Origin: Mimachlamys varia
Taxonomy: Eukaryota; Mollusca; Bivalvia; Pectinida; Pectinidae
Direction: 5' to 3'
Assembly: GCA_947623455.1 (NCBI GenBank)
Contig: OX392527.1
Location: 31,240,201-31,304,200 of the forward strand
DNA length: 64,000 nt
Shown here piece after piece: positions 34,581 through 47,300 of this stretch (position 1 is its first letter; the number at the start of each line of letters is the position of its first letter). Under the pieces are notes generated by a model. It worked only from the letters and a program-made list of their open reading frames with translations, was not told the DNA's origin and did not search any database. Made by a program: the position numbers and the translations under genes.

Positions 34581-35164
34581 TTATTTTTCCTTAGAAAAGT
34601 ATCTGAGGTTTACATGAATGTTAAACTTGTCTAAAACATATTTTATGATTAGACATCCACAAACAATGTACTTTCATTATACAAAGAACACATATCAAAT
34701 AAAACCTTTCAACACTGAGATATCAGTGGACTAAGTTTACTGTTATTGACTCCGACCTAAATTTCTGTTGGATTAAATCAGCATTGTTTCAACAGAATGT
34801 TCTGTGAACAAAAAATCAATCTGCAGATATGGAATGATTTTTGTTCGAGTTTGATAATGGATATAGAATTGCCATAAATACAAGCATAACACTTTCCTTT
34901 ATTGAATATCGGCCTAATATCAAAATAATGGTAATGCTCTACGTAGTTATTGAATTTAAATAATCCAATTAGGTTTTCACATCAAATCCTGTCCAGAAAT
35001 GGGGAGGAATTATGAATTGAAAATAAAATTTATATGATGTTAGATTATAAATGAGGAGAGATATTGGGATAACTATAGGCAGATGGATGGTAATTAAAAT
35101 GTATGACTCTGGTCTAATGCATCTGATAAATAGAATCAGCTATCTAGCTATATAACACCTGTGT
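34581..35164. other. Gene-free stretch
   Basis: AT-rich DNA without a recognisable gene or repeat. Confidence 0.5.
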
Positions 35165-35830
35165 AATGTGTAGACAGAAAAGTAGAATCTGTAAAACCTG
35201 TTTCACTCGGTGTGTATAGTACAGGGAGATAGATGTGGTATATGATTTGGAATGTGTATGATGTGGAAGGATTAAAGCAGAATCTCTGAAACATATGTAT
35301 AAAGCAGAGCGATAAATAGAATCTATAATTTCTGTATGATGTGGAAGCTAAAGGATTAAAGCAGAATCTATAAAACATATGCATAAAGCAGAGCGATAAA
35401 TAAAATCTATAATTTCTGTATGATGTGGAAGCTAAAGGATTAAAGCAGAATCTATAAAACATATGCATAAAGCAGAGCGATAAATAGAATCTATAATTTC
35501 TGTATGATTTGGAAGGTTTAAAGCAAAATCTGTGAAACCTGTGAATAAAGCCGAGAGATAAATAGAATCTATGATTTCTGTATGATGTCCTGGTGGAATA
35601 AGTAGAATCTGTAAAGCCTGTGTGATAAAGTCAGAGAAATAGAACCATTGCATGCTTGAGAAATAGAATCTATGACACCTGTGTGATGTAAACAGAAAAA
35701 AAAAAGCTATAATTTGTGAAAGGAGAAATATAATTTGGAAGGCATGTGTGATGTAGTCAGAGAAACAGAGTCCATAATTTACGTGTGATAAAGATGGAGA
35801 AATTAGAATCTATGAATTCTGACACCTGAT
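35165..35830. repeat. 84-bp and related degenerate tandem repeats
   Basis: The core copies begin gataaatagaatctataattt at 35,311, 35,395 and 35,479 (84 bp apart), then about 35,557. The flanks are degenerate units sharing 'agaatct-taa-acctgtgtgat'. Minus-strand frames of up to 106 codons run through it with repeated HMFYRFCFNPLAST-type peptides. They arise from the repeat and have no other support. Confidence 0.85.
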
Positions 35831-36845
35831 ATAAAAGGCAGTACTAGAATCCATAAAACATGTGATACAGAGACAAAGAACTTGGGTGTTATAAAAAAGA
35901 AAATGTTGTCACCCTTTCATTATGTAGACATCAACACATGAACTCAGTGTGATGAAGAGACCTAAATATTTATTATGAAATTCATATTTTAGCTGTGAAT
36001 AAGTTTTTTTAAAGCCACGAATGATAAACCTATCAGAAGAATAAAGGGTCACAATTCACAACATACGACTGTACCAGTTCTAAGTCCTAGATATCCACCA
36101 CAAGCCTGTAAGACACCAACCACCTAATCATGAGTCACTGACTTGTATCTGCAGCCCTATGGACTCATTATTATACCATTTCTACACTTTACGTTCATTA
36201 ACAGTTTACCAAGGTATTTAATTGATAAACCAAAGTTTTTCCAGTAAGAAAACCAGAATAAAGTAAGTGAAGTAGCAGACAGAAATGGGACACAGGTGTA
36301 ATGCGAGGGGACCGATAAGTCGTTCACTGGTGTTTACAAGGTTGTGTATCTTATGTAAAGTGTTTCGTGTGATTGAAATAAGGCACTTTAATTCAGCATG
36401 AGACACTCATTGTACCAAGCAATACACCAAAGTATCATAATTAATGTCATAAAAAAAAAAAAAAAATAGTTTATTGATAAAATCTAAATCAATAAAAGCA
36501 ACTCACTATAAAACCAACAAAACGTAATTAAAACACAGGTTATTAAAGCTTTAATATCATCAAAGGATAACTTTAATCCACGCCTTACCCCGGAAGTCTT
36601 ACGTAATCTAATCTATAAGCTATCAATAAGTCCAGCAATAAAGCTGTTGAGTCTGTCCTTAAATTTTAACAAACTTAGTTATACACTGGCTTAATTTCCT
36701 TTTAAACCCAATTTTAGCTAAAAGGAGACCTAACGAGGTGTGAGGGATACGTAAAGCTGACGGTCACTGTGTTACAACGCGTGATCAATAACTCTGGTGA
36801 GAACTTAATAGTCTTCATTTCGCGGGGGTGACTACCCTAGGGTGG
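35831..36845. other. Gene-free stretch
   Basis: Holds a poly(A) run at about 36,452-36,467 and no recognisable gene. Confidence 0.5.
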
Positions 36846-36858
36846 ACACTGATCGAGT

Positions 36859-37613
36859 TACACCCAGACACCAGACGGGGGATGTCAGCTTACAACCAGA
36901 GGTACGCCCAGACACCAGACGGGGGATGTCAGCTTACCACCAGAGGTACGCCCAGACACCAGACGGGGGATGTCAGCTTACTACCAGAGGTACGCCCAGA
37001 CACCAGACGAGGGATGTCAGCTTACAGCCAGAGGTACGCCCAGGCACCAGACGGAGGATGTCAGCTTACAGCCAGAGTTACACCCAGACACCAGACGGGG
37101 GATGTCAGCTTACAACCAGAGGTACGCCCAGACACCAGACGGGGGATGTCAGCTTACAACCAGAGGTACAACCAGAAACCAGACGGAGGATGTCAGCTTA
37201 CAGCCAGAGGTACAACCAGAAACCAGACGGAGGATGTCAGCTTACAGCCAGAGGTACACCCAGAAACCAGACGGAGGATGTCGGCTTACAGCTAGAGGTA
37301 CACCCAGAAACCAGACGGAGGATGTCGGCTTACAGCCAGAGGTACAACCAGAAACCAGACGGGGGATGTCGGCTTACAGCCAGAGTTACGCCCAGAAACC
37401 AGACGGGGAATGTCAGCTTACAGCCAGAGTTACACCCAGACACCAGACGGGGGATGTCAGCTTACAGCCAGAGGTACGCCCAGACACCAGACGGGGGATG
37501 TCAGCTTACAGCCAGAGGTACACCCAGACACCAGACGGGGGATGTCAGCTTACAGCCAGAGGTACACCCAGACACCAGACGGGGGATGTCAGCTTACAGC
37601 CAGAGGTACGTCA
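36859..37613. repeat. 44-bp minisatellite, 17 exact-length copies
   Basis: The unit reads cacccagacaccagacggg, then ggatgtcagcttacagcc, then agaggta. The marker gatgtc falls at 36,881, 36,925 and so on to 37,585, exactly 16 intervals of 44 bp with no indel. Because 44 is not divisible by three and no frame holds a stop, all three plus frames stay open (up to 265 codons) and each cycles through the same three peptides with a 44-residue period. Variants (acaccag/aaaccag, gtcagc/gtcggc) cluster in blocks. I treat it as non-coding: no flanking exon or splice signal supports a gene. Confidence 0.95.
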
Positions 37614-37614
37614 C

Positions 37615-38159
37615 CCTAAACAGTTGGAGACAGTACTAGTACTGGTGACAAATTTGTTAATCAGCTGAGGACTGGTGTCTAACCTAGATGTACAGTTGCC
37701 ATCCCCATTCTTCATCGCAGAGAGGTCCATTAGGCATTAGTACTGGGTAAACTAAGTTTACTGATTCTTATTTTCAAAGCTAAAAGCCTATAGAATAACT
37801 GAATTATCACGCGAAAACTGAGATCAGTATGTACGCATACAATCACAGAAAAAAATCTCTATGGTTCATTATAAGTATGTCAAACACATTAGCCTTTGCA
37901 ATTGATTTGTGGAATTCAATTAGCCAGTTTCTGTGAAGCTGCTGAAACATCTCGACATGAACATCAGCTTAAATAGACTTCAATATTAACAAGTGTACAC
38001 CTGACCTGGAAACACACTCAGCATGATGGTAAACTTTTATCAAGAATTATAGGAAAATATAACCAAGGAAGATAAGAACATGTATGACCAAAGAATACAC
38101 ATTTATATAATATTTACCAGTGATGCTTGTAACCAATATGTATGGGTACATAATTATAT
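37615..38159. other. Gene-free stretch
   Basis: AT-rich spacer between the 44-bp array and the 79-bp higher-order array; nothing recognised. Confidence 0.5.
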
Positions 38160-38612
38160 TGAGAATTATGGGTAGATACAGAGGATTATGGGAAGATACA
38201 GATGATTATGGGTAGATACAGAGAATTATGGGTAGATACAGAGGATTATGGGTATCACAGAGGATTATGGGTACATAGAGAGGATTATGGGTAGATACAG
38301 AGGATTATGGGTAGATACAGAGGATTATGGGTATCACAGAGGATTATGGGTACATAGAGAGGATTATGGGTAGATACAGAGGATTATGGGTAGATACAGA
38401 GGATTATGGGTATCACAGAGGATTATGGGTACATAGAGAGGATTATGGGTAGATACAGAGGATTATGGGTAGATACAGAGGATTATGGGTATCACAGAGG
38501 ATTATGGGTACATAGAGAGGATTATGGGTAGATACAGAGAATTATGGGTAGATACAGAGGATTATGGGTATCACAGAGGATTATGGGTACATAGAGAGGA
38601 TTATGGGTACAT
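38160..38612. repeat. About 20-bp minisatellite with 79-bp higher-order unit
   Basis: The basic unit is gattatgggtagatacagag. Four subunits (two gtagatacag, one gtatcacag, one gtacatagag) form a 79-bp higher-order repeat. The marker tatcacag recurs at 38,253, 38,332, 38,411, 38,490 and 38,569, each exactly 79 bp apart. Confidence 0.93.
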
Positions 38613-40532
38613 GTATGGCCCACCTTAACAAGAACAGAAAGCCAGTAACATAACCACTGATTATGTATAGATATATTATATTGCTGGCTATATAACAACG
38701 AAGACCATCAATAGTCTGACAATATATGAGGATATTGGGAGGACCAGGAGTTCTCTGTACTATATATAGCCAGCAGACTTGTTTCCTCATCTGCTCCACA
38801 ACATTTCATACTGTAATCAAGGGTTTTTTCAGTTTTAAAAAATCTTTTAAATTAGATCAACATCAGGAACGTAGTACTAAAGAAATTTCCAATCAGACCT
38901 CGATTGTCTGTCACTGGCTCCAGACCATCACAAATCTCATCTATACATCAAATAGAAACAGTTCATCAATCAAGTAAATATTTGAGAGTTTGAAAAAAAA
39001 ATCAATAGTCCATCTCGCTACAGTGTATGATCTCCTGATGTTTAGATACAACAGAGCTATAAAAACACTCCCACCAAAGGATTCCTATGGAATTACATCT
39101 ATGAATATGATAATCGTTAAAAGATACAAATGAATTTATTTTTAAACCAATTAAAGTATAATGTGTATAACAAATCACTCTATATGTTTGTAATAAAAAC
39201 AAGAAAAGTTTATTAAAACATGATAAAAGTACTAAAAAATTTAAACAATTTAACAGTTTTGAAGAGAACAAAAAGAAAAACAAGAAGAAAGTTGATGTGC
39301 TGTCCATGTGGCAAACAGTAGAAAGACTACAGATTCGTTTTAGTGAACAAAAATATATATATGTCTCCTTTTTAATGGTTTAAAACTTATGGCCCAAACA
39401 ACATATTTTAGTATTCATCAAAATATATATTTGAATCCAGTTTACAAAACTCCACAAACTTACATACAAAGTTTTAGGAAAATCAGTGAAGGAGGTTGGC
39501 ATCACCTTGATGTATACCTTTAAACGTTTGAAATAATAAAGATGTTTTATAATTATTTACCTTTAACCTTGCCATTAAGGTCACAGTGACCTAATGACAG
39601 TGTACCATTGTGAATGGGTGATGCAGGTATATATTGCAGTTTTAATCAAGGAAGCACTGTATGAAGTTTGTGTTTAATAAGCCCTAGGAAACACTAATTA
39701 TCTTGTGTTAAGTTTTATTTGGACAACGAAACTGATGATGACAACGCCCATAAAGTAATCCTTTTATATGTCGCCTTTTATCAGGCAAAACAAAAACCAG
39801 AAAAAAATTGGACAGACTTCAGTTTTCTATTTGGAAATCATGTCATTCCTAATAAGAATGTACAGAATATAATCAGCCATTAAAATGAAACTATTGTGAA
39901 TCAAATTTAAAAGAACATGGAAAATAGATAATGCAATAATATACATATCTACAAACTGATCCCATGTCATTAAGAAATCCATTGCTGGTTTGGGGAAGCA
40001 ATCGTTGCTGGGACGTAATGGTGTGAAGCCCTCTGGTTATTAATGCTAACCGTACATAGTTTTAATGCTACCAAAGGAGTATTAAAAGTCTTGAGGAAAA
40101 ATTGAAGCTTGGCATTCCAGACAATAAAACCAAATTGTCATAAAACAAAAACAATGGGAATGTTTTAGAAGCGATGGCAATCACTTGGCTGATTCAGTCG
40201 TACAACAATCTAAGTGATAAGCATACATAGCAGCTTCAAGGAGGCAGGCCTAATGTGTTTAGCCCAGTGTTGGCCGAGACTGGAGCCTCCCTGCTCCCGA
40301 AATACACAGTCACAGATCTGTGAGGGATCTAATGGGTACGACCTGCTTGGAGTTATTTCATCTTATTCCATCTACTCCCTCTTTCATTTATTCTGTATTC
40401 GTCTAACAGATGTTCACAGTTTCTGATCACAATCTGATAAACCATGATCTTTATCTTTTGATTCTGGAATGATTTTTTTTTCTTCATTTAAATACTACAA
40501 TGAATTTGATTGAAGTTTTTTTTAGGATCTAG
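38613..40532. other. Gene-free stretch downstream of BFAR
   Basis: No gene was recognised. It includes AGGTCA-CAG-TGACCT at 39,578-39,592, a perfect palindromic nuclear-receptor-type half-site pair, and TTTATT at 40,387-40,392, which is AATAAA on the minus strand and could be a distal BFAR polyadenylation signal (unproven). Confidence 0.45.
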
Positions 40533-40925
40533 TTAAAGGCCCAATATACGTAACTTTCGGCAAAACTTGAAGAGAAAATCTAGCCTAATAACTCATTATA
40601 TTTATAGATTTAGTTAAGATTAACTGATATCGGCAATATTCAAGATGAATTCTTACGCGGTAACCGGTACAGCAGCAGTTGAAACTCGGTATTTGTAAAC
40701 ACGCGTCAATTTTTAACTGTCATCTAACTTCGGTTTGTTGTTGAAGTGGGCCCCACCTGAATTACTTTCAATTCTTTGGATTTTTCTCTGAAGAGTTTCT
40801 TGTAAGTTACCGCTGAGGTTTACTTCGTTTTAGGCTTATTTTTGCATGGTTATCAGCTGGATTTGTTTTCAGAATTTTTCAGAATCATGAAAAATTTCCC
40901 GAAGTTACGTATATTGGGCCTTTAA
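40533..40925. mobile_element. TTAA-flanked MITE, copy 2 (393 bp)
   Basis: TTAA at 40,533 and 40,922 flank inverted ends aggcccaatatacgtaac and its reverse complement. It has the same length and overall alignment as copy 1 at 31,986-32,378. It lies about 190 bp beyond the BFAR stop codon, so it may be inside the BFAR 3' UTR. Confidence 0.87.
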
Positions 40926-41040
40926 AATAATCTCATTGAAAGTGGTTAAAAAATTAAACAAGCTAATTCCATCAGTATAACATTCTTACACCATTGATTG
41001 TGGCTAACTTCGGTTGTTTTGAAGCCTAAGTATATCTTCT

Positions 41041-41134
41041 GGTCTCTGACTTTTCCAGCTAGTTCCGTAGGTTAACGTTGGGTATACATGTATTTACTGG
41101 TCTCTGACTTTTCCAGCTAGTTCCGTAGGTTAAC
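41041..41134. repeat. 36-bp direct duplication at the BFAR stop codon
   Basis: A 36-bp segment at 41,041-41,076 (ggtctctgacttttcc...gttaac) is repeated exactly at 41,099-41,134, 58 bp apart. The second copy contains the BFAR stop codon and last codons on the minus strand; the first sits downstream in the presumed 3' UTR. It looks like a small tandem duplication of the gene end. Confidence 0.9.
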
Positions 41135-41309
41135 ATGGGCGTTTTTGATGTGGTGGTACATTTTCTCCAGGCTCACGTAGGGTGACAGGTACAGGGCCAC
41201 GTAGAAGAAGATGTTGCAGATGAAGTTCGGGACCACGGGCCAGATAATGATGAAGAAGACACCAGATAATAAGCTCTTTCCATAACTTTTCCCGACTGTT
41301 GTGAAATTT
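41117..41309 (-). CDS. BFAR: BFAR coding exon 7 (last)
   Basis: Residues 387-450 and the TAG stop. The first codon is completed across the splice (AG|A, Arg). It contains a hydrophobic stretch, LLSGVFFIIIWPVVPNFI then CNIFFYVALYL, the last membrane segment(s), and a short basic tail ending HVNLRN. The acceptor (minus strand) is ccattttcag. Confidence 0.93.
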
Positions 41310-44300
41310 CTGAAAATGGCAAATCATGAAAGATACATAGTAAATATGGCTGTCAGAATATTACATAGCATTACAGACAGAATTTAGACAAGGCATCACC
41401 TTGTAACATCTACAAAGCAATATGGATGGAATCTTAAACAATATTTACTATTAGAAAAAAAGTACTAATATACATTATCTTAAAAGGCATATTAGATATA
41501 AAATATTGGACAACACTTGAACAATTCAATTCAATTTGCTTGGGGATTTGAATCCGCGGCCAGTAACGAATCCCCTGCTAGCAGCGGATTGGAGATTCGA
41601 ATAACGAATCCGTTGCCAAAAGAGGATTGGGGATACGAATCCGTTGGCAATAACGAATATATAGCATAGGGAAACCTTTACAAGACAACACCTATCTGTG
41701 TTAGCATCAAGCCTGCTAAATCTATAGTGTATAAAACAACAAAGACACCTTTGGATAAAAGACTTACCTGTATCCACCTTGTACAAAGTTGGCGATGAAG
41801 GTACACTCTAGGTAGGTCTGTGCCATACAGCTGATGATGACCAAGCGACTAATCCAGTAATGGGTGCTTGTCCAGTCGTAGGCGAAGATTCCGATAAGAT
41901 AGTAGGGCAGGAACAGTCCACATGACACAAACTCTGTCAGCTGATGGGACGTCACATTGTCAAACTGGAACATGAACAAGTGACAAAGTTAAATCACAGA
42001 TGGTGACAACTCCAGATCTGTTAAGAAAAGTTTTTGTCACACTGTCAAAATCCAACAATGGGCAAGTTTAATAATAATGAAACACCAAATCTAAAACCCA
42101 ATGGGTCTTCATTGCTTACCTAAATAATTGTAAGAATCCAACGAAGGTTAGATCTTAATAATCATGATAATATCCTCACCCATGACTCTCAGGTACTCAA
42201 AAGGACTTGCTCCAAAAAGTCAACAGATTTCACCCACAAGACCTTAAAAGTTTAACAAGGTCATTCAATTGAACAAACTTCAGGTAGCCTATAATACCAA
42301 CTAGCAGCTGCATGGCAAACATCATTGACCTTTCACTTTTGGTTATTCGGATGATTAGTTGTATGAGGACCTTCATATCTGAACCTGCTGTGACCTAGAG
42401 CAAGGGTCAAGGTGCCTTAATGATTCCTTTAATCTCACTGTATAGGGTACTGGCTAAATATGGTCATGTCAATGCTAGATGTCAGAAGAAGTTGTTTTAA
42501 GTTTTACACATGTTTTATCTCCGAGACCTTGTCAAGGTCCTTTTAACATGCAAATGTTGGAAGACTTCCTCCACAAAAGCTTCTACAGTGAAATATCATT
42601 GACTTCAAACCTGTCACCTATTCAGAAGGAGTCGTTTACCGGATGGACGATGGAAAGCCGCACCACAGCATTATAAGCTCATTTGCCCTTCAGGCAAACA
42701 ATGACCTTCAACACGTGACCAATACTCTTAAGGTCAAAAGGATATCTGTTGACAAAGCCATCAGTCTTCAGCCACAAACCATAAACAGAAGTGATACTTA
42801 AGCCAGGTCTAAAACAATAAACAACAAACACTGGAGCGGTCTACCAAATCATTCAGTCCGATTGCAAGAACTTTTATTACATTTGTACAATATTAAAGTC
42901 TCCCAACTTCAAAGCGCTAAAATAATCTTGTAAATTTTTATATTGATGCGTTATATTCTTAAATCTTCTTAAAACTTAACAAGATCTCTTTAGATTTGAA
43001 TTTTTTTAATAACACAGGCTTTTAGATGGGCCGTGACCTTTTCGATGATAACTGTGGATTGTATTCTCCATGAACAAGACTTCTGATGTTACCACGGATA
43101 TGACATAATTTCTCTATAAAGTACACTGAGGCAATAGCTCACACGGGCCAAATGTTCTACCAGCAGTGGCAGGCGAGAAGCAATGTGTGAATGCTCTCTG
43201 GTTACACACAAACACGCAATCTTAATGCTTGAAACTGAATATCAATAATTTGAAATGTCTAGTTGTCAAGGAATGTTCTAATCGTAATATCCACTAATGC
43301 AGCACTTTATGTCAAATTTCAACCGGCCTTCTTCAGCGAGCTAATCAAGAAATTAGCATATGGACATAATAACCGTAAACCATATTAAAGATTTGGCAAG
43401 AAAAGAATTTGTACCTAGTATGAGATTATATACACATACAGGACCTACAACAGATCCTGAATGTGGCATTAGACCTGACTACTGTTTTATATATACATTA
43501 TATATATATCTCAGATCTACAATTATCATCATGTAGGAGTTTTGGGCTCTCGTGTTTATCCAGTCTTTTCCTTTAAAACTACAGTAAAACCTTGTTATCT
43601 CAGTTGATGGGACCACTGGAAAACTTCAAGTAATCCGAGTATTTGTGTTATGCGGATTTGAATGTTGTAAAGCGTGGTCGGGACCGACAAGTCTTCGAAT
43701 TAAACAGGGTTTTTGAGTTATATAAGTTTGAGATAACAAGGTTACACTTATTTACAGTCGATATTGCTACTACCAAATTTCATGAAAATTGTTCCACATT
43801 AATTATTACAATTTGTAAAGAAAAAAGTTGTTGAAGATATTTATAATACTTGAGTATTTTGTCATCTATACCTGTACCCAAACCCTCCTGTACTCTATAT
43901 AGTTTGCTGTTTCTGATAAAATATAATATCTTGTACTTATATAGTCTCAACCAATTTTGTCAATACTGTAAATACAACTTTAAAGCAATCAAGATCCAAC
44001 ACCAAAACTCCTATCCTGCTCCAACTCTGTATAGTGTCAAAGTAAAGAAGCTAATTATATGCTGTCATCCAGAGTGAACTATATGACTACCAGTACCAGC
44101 ACTTGTATATTGGAGGACAGTCAAGCAGTGAGTTTTTCTTGCTCTATTTGTAGGAGGTCATTATATGTACAGCTTTGAGATTTGTGTCATGCTCGCAATG
44201 ATATCACTTTGTTAGTGCTCAGAACAGGTCTAGTTTGGTTTATTTTGTTTTAAGTCCTATCAACAGCCAGGGCCCCGGTCATTTAAGGACGTGCCAGGTT

Positions 44301-47300
44301 TTGGAGGTGGAGGAAAGCCAAAGTAACTGGAAAAAAAAACACCGACCTACAGTCAGTACCTGGCAACTGCCCCACATGGGATTCAAACTCGCAACCCAGA
44401 GGTTGAGGGCTAGTGGTAGAATGTCAGAACACCTTAACTATTCAGCCACTGCATGCAGCCCCTGTATGCTGAACAGGTCAGTACAAGTAAGTATCAGGAT
44501 CAAGACAATCATCAGCATCCAGGTAATATTTTATTGGTAGGGATTAGAGAGTGCTGCATGGGTATGCAATCTAGCTAGACAACCTTGGTTGTCAATAGTG
44601 ATGTCCTTTGGGATGAAAAACTTGAAAAAGTAGGAAGAAATGTGCAAATTATGGTTCACAATAAAATGATGTCATGATATTATTGTTATGTGGAATTCAC
44701 AGGATATAATCAAGTATTGGCAGAAAATAAAAACTGAAATTTGGTAACGCTGTTATCGGCTACAATGTATACAGTGGTTAAAAAACAAGCCTGGATTGGT
44801 TTGTTTTTTCTAGTTCTCATCAATCGCAATAAATTATGGCAAGGACTTTTAAGTCCTCATACGATGGCAATGAAGTATAACGCATACTCAGAGGACGTAC
44901 ATTAAATATTTCTGATAAAATTAAAAATAAAACATTAATAAGTTAATCAAAGTGTTCTTCTTCGTAGGCATGTTCAGACTACAGTGTGTGTACTTCAGGT
45001 TCATGTGGGGACAGCCATATACAGTACAGCAGGGTCTGGAGACGGTAGAATGTTCTAAAGTCTTCTGTAAGTTTCCACTGATTCTATATATTTGATGGTC
45101 AATCTTTGTTGTAGAAAAGGTGCTGACACTAGACCAATCAGTGTGTAATAACAAATTATAGATTGAGTAACAATGGCCGGGGAGTAATGGTACCCCTGTG
45201 TGTCAGGACAGACTGGTAATCTACCTGTAGTGTTGGATATACTACTACACAGGGGAGGCTATAAACCCTGGTAATACTCCCCAATATCTTTAGGGTTACA
45301 TCACAGTGTAGTAATAGCACTGTTGTCCCAGGTCTGTATACTCATCACTGGTCTGTCTGGTAAACTCGTAGCAGTCCTGTCACAATGACACAGAATTCAG
45401 ATTAGAGTACTTTAAACGTGATTACATTCTTTGTCCTTTAACAACATATTTATGGTTTGAAGACTAGAAATGTATGTGAGACATAAATGCCCACCATATG
45501 AAAGAAGTTCTGCAAAATTTCATAGAACCTGGACAATATTTAGATTTCGAGCAATTAAAGGCTATGAAATATCTCTTATTTTAGTTTTCACAAAATGAAT
45601 ACTGATACACATACCAAATTTCATCTAAATCGGACAATATCTAAATTTCGACCAATCAGAAGCCTTTATTTGGTGGCCATCTTGAATCATAATGCCATAT
45701 TTTTACGATATCTTTATAATGAGTGCTGTCATGTTACCATGTCCCTCCCATAAAGTTTCATCATAATCCATGAAGTAGAAGAACATTTATTTCAGGATAT
45801 GTTTTTAGCCAATCAGAGGCCATGGTGGCCATCCTGGATGCTTGATCCGGAAAAAAAGAGCAAGGTGCATCAGACAGGACATCAGACTTATTATATATGC
45901 TAAGTTTGATCACAATCATATCAGTAGTTATTTAATTTAGCTGGTTACATTACCATGGGGTTGGATGGGAGGGAACGCGGCAGGACCCTATATGCCCCCC
46001 CCCCCATTTCATGGCGGGGGCATAAAAAGATTGACTGTACATGTGCAGTTGCAAATTGATTATGAAATGACTTTATTCTTTGCTGTTGACCTCCAATTTT
46101 GACCTTGCCAGTGATGGTCCTGAATGTCACATTATCACACGATACACCAACATATTCTTGTGGAAATGTAGGACAGTTGATACAAGAGATTAAAACAAGA
46201 TTCAAAAAACATGTAATTGAAAATTAAACACCTCTCTTCAACCCTAGCCTGAAAATGAAGGTTAGATTGTGTCCCAGGTACAATAGATTAATTTACTTAT
46301 CCTTAAATGCATCAAATGCTTACCATTAGGGTTAACGCTGTCAACAATTACCCAGTTAACCGTTCATAATGTCAGTAACTGAATATTAATTTCAGTAACC
46401 GGTTAATCGCTAATTATTTAAATGTATAATATCAATACATGTTTTTGTGTCTAATTCGTCAATTTTGTTTGACAGTTATGCTTGGGTTATCTCCCTTATA
46501 TGTCATATAATTAGGTCACAATAATTAAGCCAATAGTATCTGAAAAGTTGAAAAATAATCAGTTGTTTTGATAACTCAAAGTGACCCATCAGGCATATCC
46601 TGAGAGTACATGTACCGGTATTCTGTTTTCATTTCTTTGTGATGTCGCCCAAATTGGCAGGTATGCCCAATGCTTGAGTAAATGCGTATACCTTTACATA
46701 ATAATTGCTCAATCGGCTGTAACCATATATTGTTGTTATACATATATAACTGTAGATCTAAATTCTTATATATTTCTAAATAGCATGTATTTGTTTATCA
46801 AATTACACCTGGTGCTTTTCGAAGCAATTCTGACAATTTCTTTCAATGCTACAGTAGGCAAGTTACAGATGTAACAACGAAATGAGCTTCCGTTCAAACT
46901 TGTTTTTGTTATGAATTTGATTATTAATCAAAGATGGGATCAAAGTTAGTTTGGAAGAGGGTCATCGTACATAATCACATAATTCATTGAAACAAGTTCG
47001 TAATTTTTGTACAGTCATTTCTATTCGTTCTATTAAGACTGATCTTAGTCTGATATTGTCGATGTTGACATGAATTTGTTTTTCTAAAGAAAATGTATGT
47101 GGACCGGTTTAGCGTTCATATTGATGGTCCGAGTATCCTGTTTATGATTTTGATCCGGTTTGCCAACCGTACTCATCATCAATCAAAATATTAGAACTCC
47201 CAATGTCCTAGGCATTCAAACAGAAAATGAACTGGTCAAATCCTGCATCCGAAACCTAGCATGTGCTACTCATCCTTATATAATATTATGTACATAAGCC

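Noticed and set aside
35148..35653. 106- and 73-codon minus frames with repeated HMFYRFCFNPLAST peptides
   Set aside because: By-product of the 84-bp tandem repeat.
36828..37668. 155-, 265- and 232-codon plus-strand frames
   Set aside because: They are the three frames of the 44-bp array, each open because the unit lacks stops. No flanking exon or conserved domain.
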